Shown one piece after another: positions 5,601-6,416 of a DNA stretch of 6,416 nucleotides. Source of the DNA: an uncultured Acidimicrobiales bacterium. GTDB lineage: Bacteria; Actinomycetota; Acidimicrobiia; Acidimicrobiales; UBA10347. The translations under genes were made by a program, and so were the position numbers. The notes under the pieces were generated by a model. It had not been told where the DNA came from. It was given only the letters and a program-made list of their open reading frames with translations, and did not search any database. Every line of letters starts with the position of its first letter. The first letter of the stretch is position 1. The stretch lies in assembly GCA_937942965.1 (NCBI GenBank), contig CALDGN010000075.1:1-6416 (forward strand), written 5' to 3'.

Positions 5601-5983
5601 GCAACGTTGCCGCCTCACTGAACTCGTGGCCCGAGCTTGACGACGACCTGGCCTTCGGCATCGACGAGCAGGGCGACTGGGTCGTTATCGAAGCTGGCGA
5701 AGCCACGCCAGGCGACGGCCCAACCGTGCCCGGCGGCTGCGACTTCGAAGTCAACCTCTTCGACGAAGCCGCCGATGCTGACGAAGAAGAAGACGCTGGT
5801 GACGATTCGGCCGACGGCGATGACGCCGCCGATGCCGATGCAGCCGGCGACTCGAACGACGGTCCTGGTCTCGCTCGCACCGGTGCGGATCGACTGCCGT
5901 TGACCGTCGCTCAGCTGCTGCTGGTTGTGGGCGCAGGCCTCATGGCGATGGCCCGAGTCTCCGACCGTCGCGCCCGCTTCTAA
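2600..5983 (+). CDS. Secreted wall-anchored protein with six lamin-tail domains and an LAxTG sorting signal
   Basis: A 1127-residue protein starting at GTG. Residues 1-33 form a signal peptide: basic residues K6 and R12, a hydrophobic core about 13-27, and S-G-A before a likely cut after A33. Six LTD domains (Pfam PF00932 type, Ig-like beta fold) follow at about 36-170, 201-333, 448-573, 612-742, 758-881 and 903-1029. Each opens with a strand such as VINEIMASN, then an Asp-rich loop leading into DWxEL-x-N, a D/E-L-x-x-W strand, a P-x-G turn and an H-T-x-F-(K/R) motif in five of the six as HTNF, HTDF or HTSF plus HTNF. A short Pro-rich hinge (186-200) separates domains 1 and 2, and a Pro/Thr stalk (356-443) separates 2 and 3. 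After an acidic stretch (1055-1087) come LARTG (1091-1095), a hydrophobic segment (about 1099-1118) and a basic tail, as in sortase substrates. No catalytic domain was recognised. Ten cysteines are present. A surface adhesin or scaffold role is inference. Confidence 0.93.
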   Translation: MATTTQKPQILRALAALAIAVAVGLWLMPSSGAQGSSVVINEIVASNTQVFADGDGDFTDWVELYNPNNVPVDIGGWQIADDAGIGWPIPAGNSIPANGYLIIFASDKGTPGEPGFPGPADELHTNFKLSSGGETVTLINNNFSIEDSVTYPAILTDQSYGTDGAGGFVVRETADITPLAANSVIAPTPTPTPPPPPGTPSLVINEIMASNDTTIADGDGDFEDWFELFNPTCETIDLTGWRVADSEDGWDFPAGTDIATGETLLIWASDKGDVTNPAFPGPAGQLHTNFRITSMGEPLSLIDDQGFLIALVTADALEADQSFSRQADDSYVVTTGASVSPDALNPGQSTPVCAIPTATPTPTPEATATPTPEPTATPTPEPTATPEATPTPGGPTSTPTPEPTATPTPAPEPTATATPLPTATPTPAPTSTPAPTPTATPVPGECASLVYVNEVLARNDWHVDGDGDTPDWIELYNPGTVDVDLTGWSIADEDSSGWDFPAGTTIEADGYLIVWASDKGDEDDPDFPGPAGELHTDFRLGGGGDSVTLTDAADCVVDSISFGQQFENESFGRTSDGSLGRFAYPQFTQGFRNGAQTFSPIPECFSSGSSGLRMSRIVASNSGIVLDGDGDDPDFIELENTGLFTIDLTLWKLSDDHDTWSFPLGASIDPGEKIIVFASGKGLVTDEDFPGPEGEYHTSFRLSTSGETVTLAEPSTCIVERVTYPELNTDEAYGFDANGARVIVSPGDRVAPCADPGVVVFSALMSRNDTFLADDDGDFEDWFELTNTTDELIELGDWVVTDNDAVWIVPEGVFIDAGETLTIFASGKDRGAATEVAHTNFKLSGDGETLTIGSSSSCPVNEVSFPELDDDQVYRLVDGEFATQGGAPAEEPVGDFIITGTCIAITELMADNESTIEDEDGEFVDWFELTNLGDETIDLSGWEFEDANDTWAVPDGVEIEPGEFLLFWADEGDRGGPDEELHTNFKLGVGGEPLILTDLDGNVAASLNSWPELDDDLAFGIDEQGDWVVIEAGEATPGDGPTVPGGCDFEVNLFDEAADADEEEDAGDDSADGDDAADADAAGDSNDGPGLARTGADRLPLTVAQLLLVVGAGLMAMARVSDRRARF
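2705..5686 (+). repeat. Six tandem lamin-tail domains (protein-level repeat)
   Basis: Approximate DNA limits of the six units are 2705-3109, 3200-3598, 3941-4318, 4433-4825, 4871-5242 and 5306-5686. Shared landmarks are the Asp-rich loop (DGDGDFTDW, DGDGDFEDW, DGDGDTPDW, DGDGDDPDF, DDDGDFEDW, DEDGEFVDW), then EL-x-N, a following Trp-containing strand, an (A/W)AS-(D/G)-KG-like segment, and the H-T-x-F motif. Units 1-4 carry an F-P-G-P loop before the His-Thr motif; units 5 and 6 lack it. The units are diverged at protein and DNA level, so the array is old rather than a recent amplification. Confidence 0.88.
3665..3928 (+). repeat. Pro/Thr-rich stalk, degenerate TPEPTATP-type repeat
   Basis: Residues 356-443 consist almost entirely of Pro, Thr, Ala and Glu in irregular units such as TPEPTATP, with a single G-G-P-T-S interruption. 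At DNA level this is a low-complexity tract of ACG/ACC-CC(A/G) codons with mixed synonymous use, not a clean tandem repeat. Such tracts act as extended spacers, often O-glycosylated, between extracellular domains. It divides the array into two plus four LTD domains. The opposite strand is open here as Val/Gly/Ala-rich frames, which are shadows. Confidence 0.9.
5762..5860 (+). other. Acidic low-complexity segment before the anchor
   Basis: Residues 1055-1087 are mostly Asp, Glu and Ala with a few Ser and Gly, strongly negative and predicted disordered. Its position between the last LTD domain and the sorting signal suits a wall-spanning spacer; metal binding is possible but not shown. Confidence 0.7.
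5870..5983 (+). other. C-terminal cell-wall sorting signal (LARTG, hydrophobic segment, basic tail)
   Basis: Residues 1091-1095 read LARTG, followed by a polar A-D-R, a hydrophobic stretch about 1099-1118 (LPLTVAQLLLVVGAGLMAMA) and the tail RVSDRRARF. The order is that of a sortase substrate. The LAxTG form of the motif is the one established for class E sortases of high-GC actinobacteria, with cleavage expected between Thr and Gly. No sortase gene is visible in this window. Confidence 0.78.
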
Positions 5984-6040
5984 CCCGCTCGAGCCCTGGC
6001 CCCTTCGGGTCTGCGAAACCGGCCGGTCTAGTGTCGAGTC
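5984..6040 (+). promoter_or_regulatory. Intergenic promoter region of the F420-type oxidoreductase gene
   Basis: These 57 bases follow the LTD stop. A perfect 10-bp palindrome ACCGGCCGGT lies at 6018-6027, directly before TAGTGT (6029-6034), which fits the TANNNT -10 pattern and ends 6 bases before the GTG start at 6041. A leaderless transcript is therefore possible. No strong terminator was found; the CCC-TTCG-GGT segment at 6001-6010 gives only a 2-bp stem on a TTCG loop. Confidence 0.35.
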
Positions 6041-6416
6041 GTGCATATTGACTTGATGACGGGCGCGTCGAGCTGGTCCGACAGCGCCGACCTCGCGGTG
6101 AAACTCCAAGGCGCCGGGTTCTCCGGCATGCTCTGGACCGAGACCAGCCAGGTGCCGTGGATGCAGATTGCGGCCGCCGCGACCGCTGCGCCGGACCTGT
6201 ACTTCACGACGGGTATCGCGGTGGCGTTTCCCCGTAGCCCGATGATCTCGGCCGCGACCGCATACGAGATCGTTGACAACACGGGCGGCCGGTTCCGCCT
6301 GGGATTGGGCAGTCAGGTCAAGGCCCACATCACCCGCCGCTACTCGGCCGAGTTCGATCGGCCCGCAGCTCGACTGCGGGACTACGCCCTGGCCGTCAAG
6401 GCGTGCTGGCGCGCAT
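6041..6416 (+). CDS. LLM-class F420-dependent oxidoreductase, N-terminal part
   Basis: A reading frame from GTG at 6041 runs without a stop to the window end, giving 125 residues. The start HIDLMTG, the strand LYFTTGIAVAFPRSPMISA (53-71) and GGRFRLGLGSQVKAHITRR (82-100) followed by RLRDYALAVKACWRA (111-125) match the luciferase-like monooxygenase TIM barrel, closest by eye to the actinobacterial F420-dependent TIGR03617-type (MSMEG_2256) group. Such proteins use reduced F420 to reduce or oxidise small organic substrates; the substrate here is unknown. GTG is preferred over the ATG at 6056 because family members usually begin with a strand like M-x-(V/I)-D at this point. There is no Shine-Dalgarno, but a TANNNT element sits 6 bases upstream, suggesting a leaderless mRNA. 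About 200 residues should lie beyond the window. Confidence 0.88.
   Translation, partial: MHIDLMTGASSWSDSADLAVKLQGAGFSGMLWTETSQVPWMQIAAAATAAPDLYFTTGIAVAFPRSPMISAATAYEIVDNTGGRFRLGLGSQVKAHITRRYSAEFDRPAARLRDYALAVKACWRA

Noticed and set aside
5984..6017. Intrinsic terminator after the LTD gene
   Set aside because: Only a 2-bp stem on a TTCG loop and no U-tract; not enough to call.
5615..6328. Minus-strand open frame of 237 residues across the LTD 3' end and the oxidoreductase start
   Set aside because: It overlaps two convincing plus-strand genes and their promoter gap, and its translation resembles no family.

Overview
The window is high-GC bacterial DNA with short intergenic gaps. It holds five protein-coding genes, the first and last cut by the window edges. 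The gene content points to an actinobacterium: an F420-type luciferase-like oxidoreductase, a DUF1707 protein, an IVD-like acyl-CoA dehydrogenase of the kind abundant in actinobacteria, GTG starts, apparently leaderless genes, and an LAxTG-type (class E sortase) wall-sorting signal. I would guess an Acidimicrobiia-like lineage, but the sequence alone does not prove this.

Layout. Minus strand, 1-1768: a catabolic pair transcribed leftwards, with an acyl-CoA dehydrogenase (554-1768) followed after 8 bases by a DIM6/NTAB-type flavin reductase-like protein (1-545, C-terminus off the window). A 78-base divergent intergenic region separates this pair from plus-strand genes. Plus strand, 1847-2467: a small soluble protein with an N-terminal DUF1707 domain and a C-terminal region with five Phe-Gly-Asp repeats, resembling the C-terminal part of LiaF-type envelope-stress proteins. 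Plus strand, 2600-5983: a 1127-residue secreted surface protein. It has a signal peptide, six lamin-tail (LTD) domains, a Pro/Thr stalk between domains 2 and 3, an acidic segment, and a C-terminal LARTG motif with a hydrophobic segment and a basic tail. Plus strand, from 6041: the N-terminal 125 residues of an F420-dependent LLM-class oxidoreductase.

Functional picture. The dehydrogenase and reductase-like protein look like one transcriptional unit for acyl-CoA or related catabolism. The LTD protein is the most distinctive object: a wall-anchored tandem array of immunoglobulin-like LTD domains with no recognisable enzyme domain, repeated Asp-rich loops that could bind calcium, and an even number of cysteines in a partly regular pattern. 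It looks like a surface adhesin or scaffold. Nothing in the window ties it functionally to its neighbours, and no mobile element, CRISPR array, tRNA or rRNA was seen. The long reading frames opposite the real genes are judged to be composition-driven shadows.
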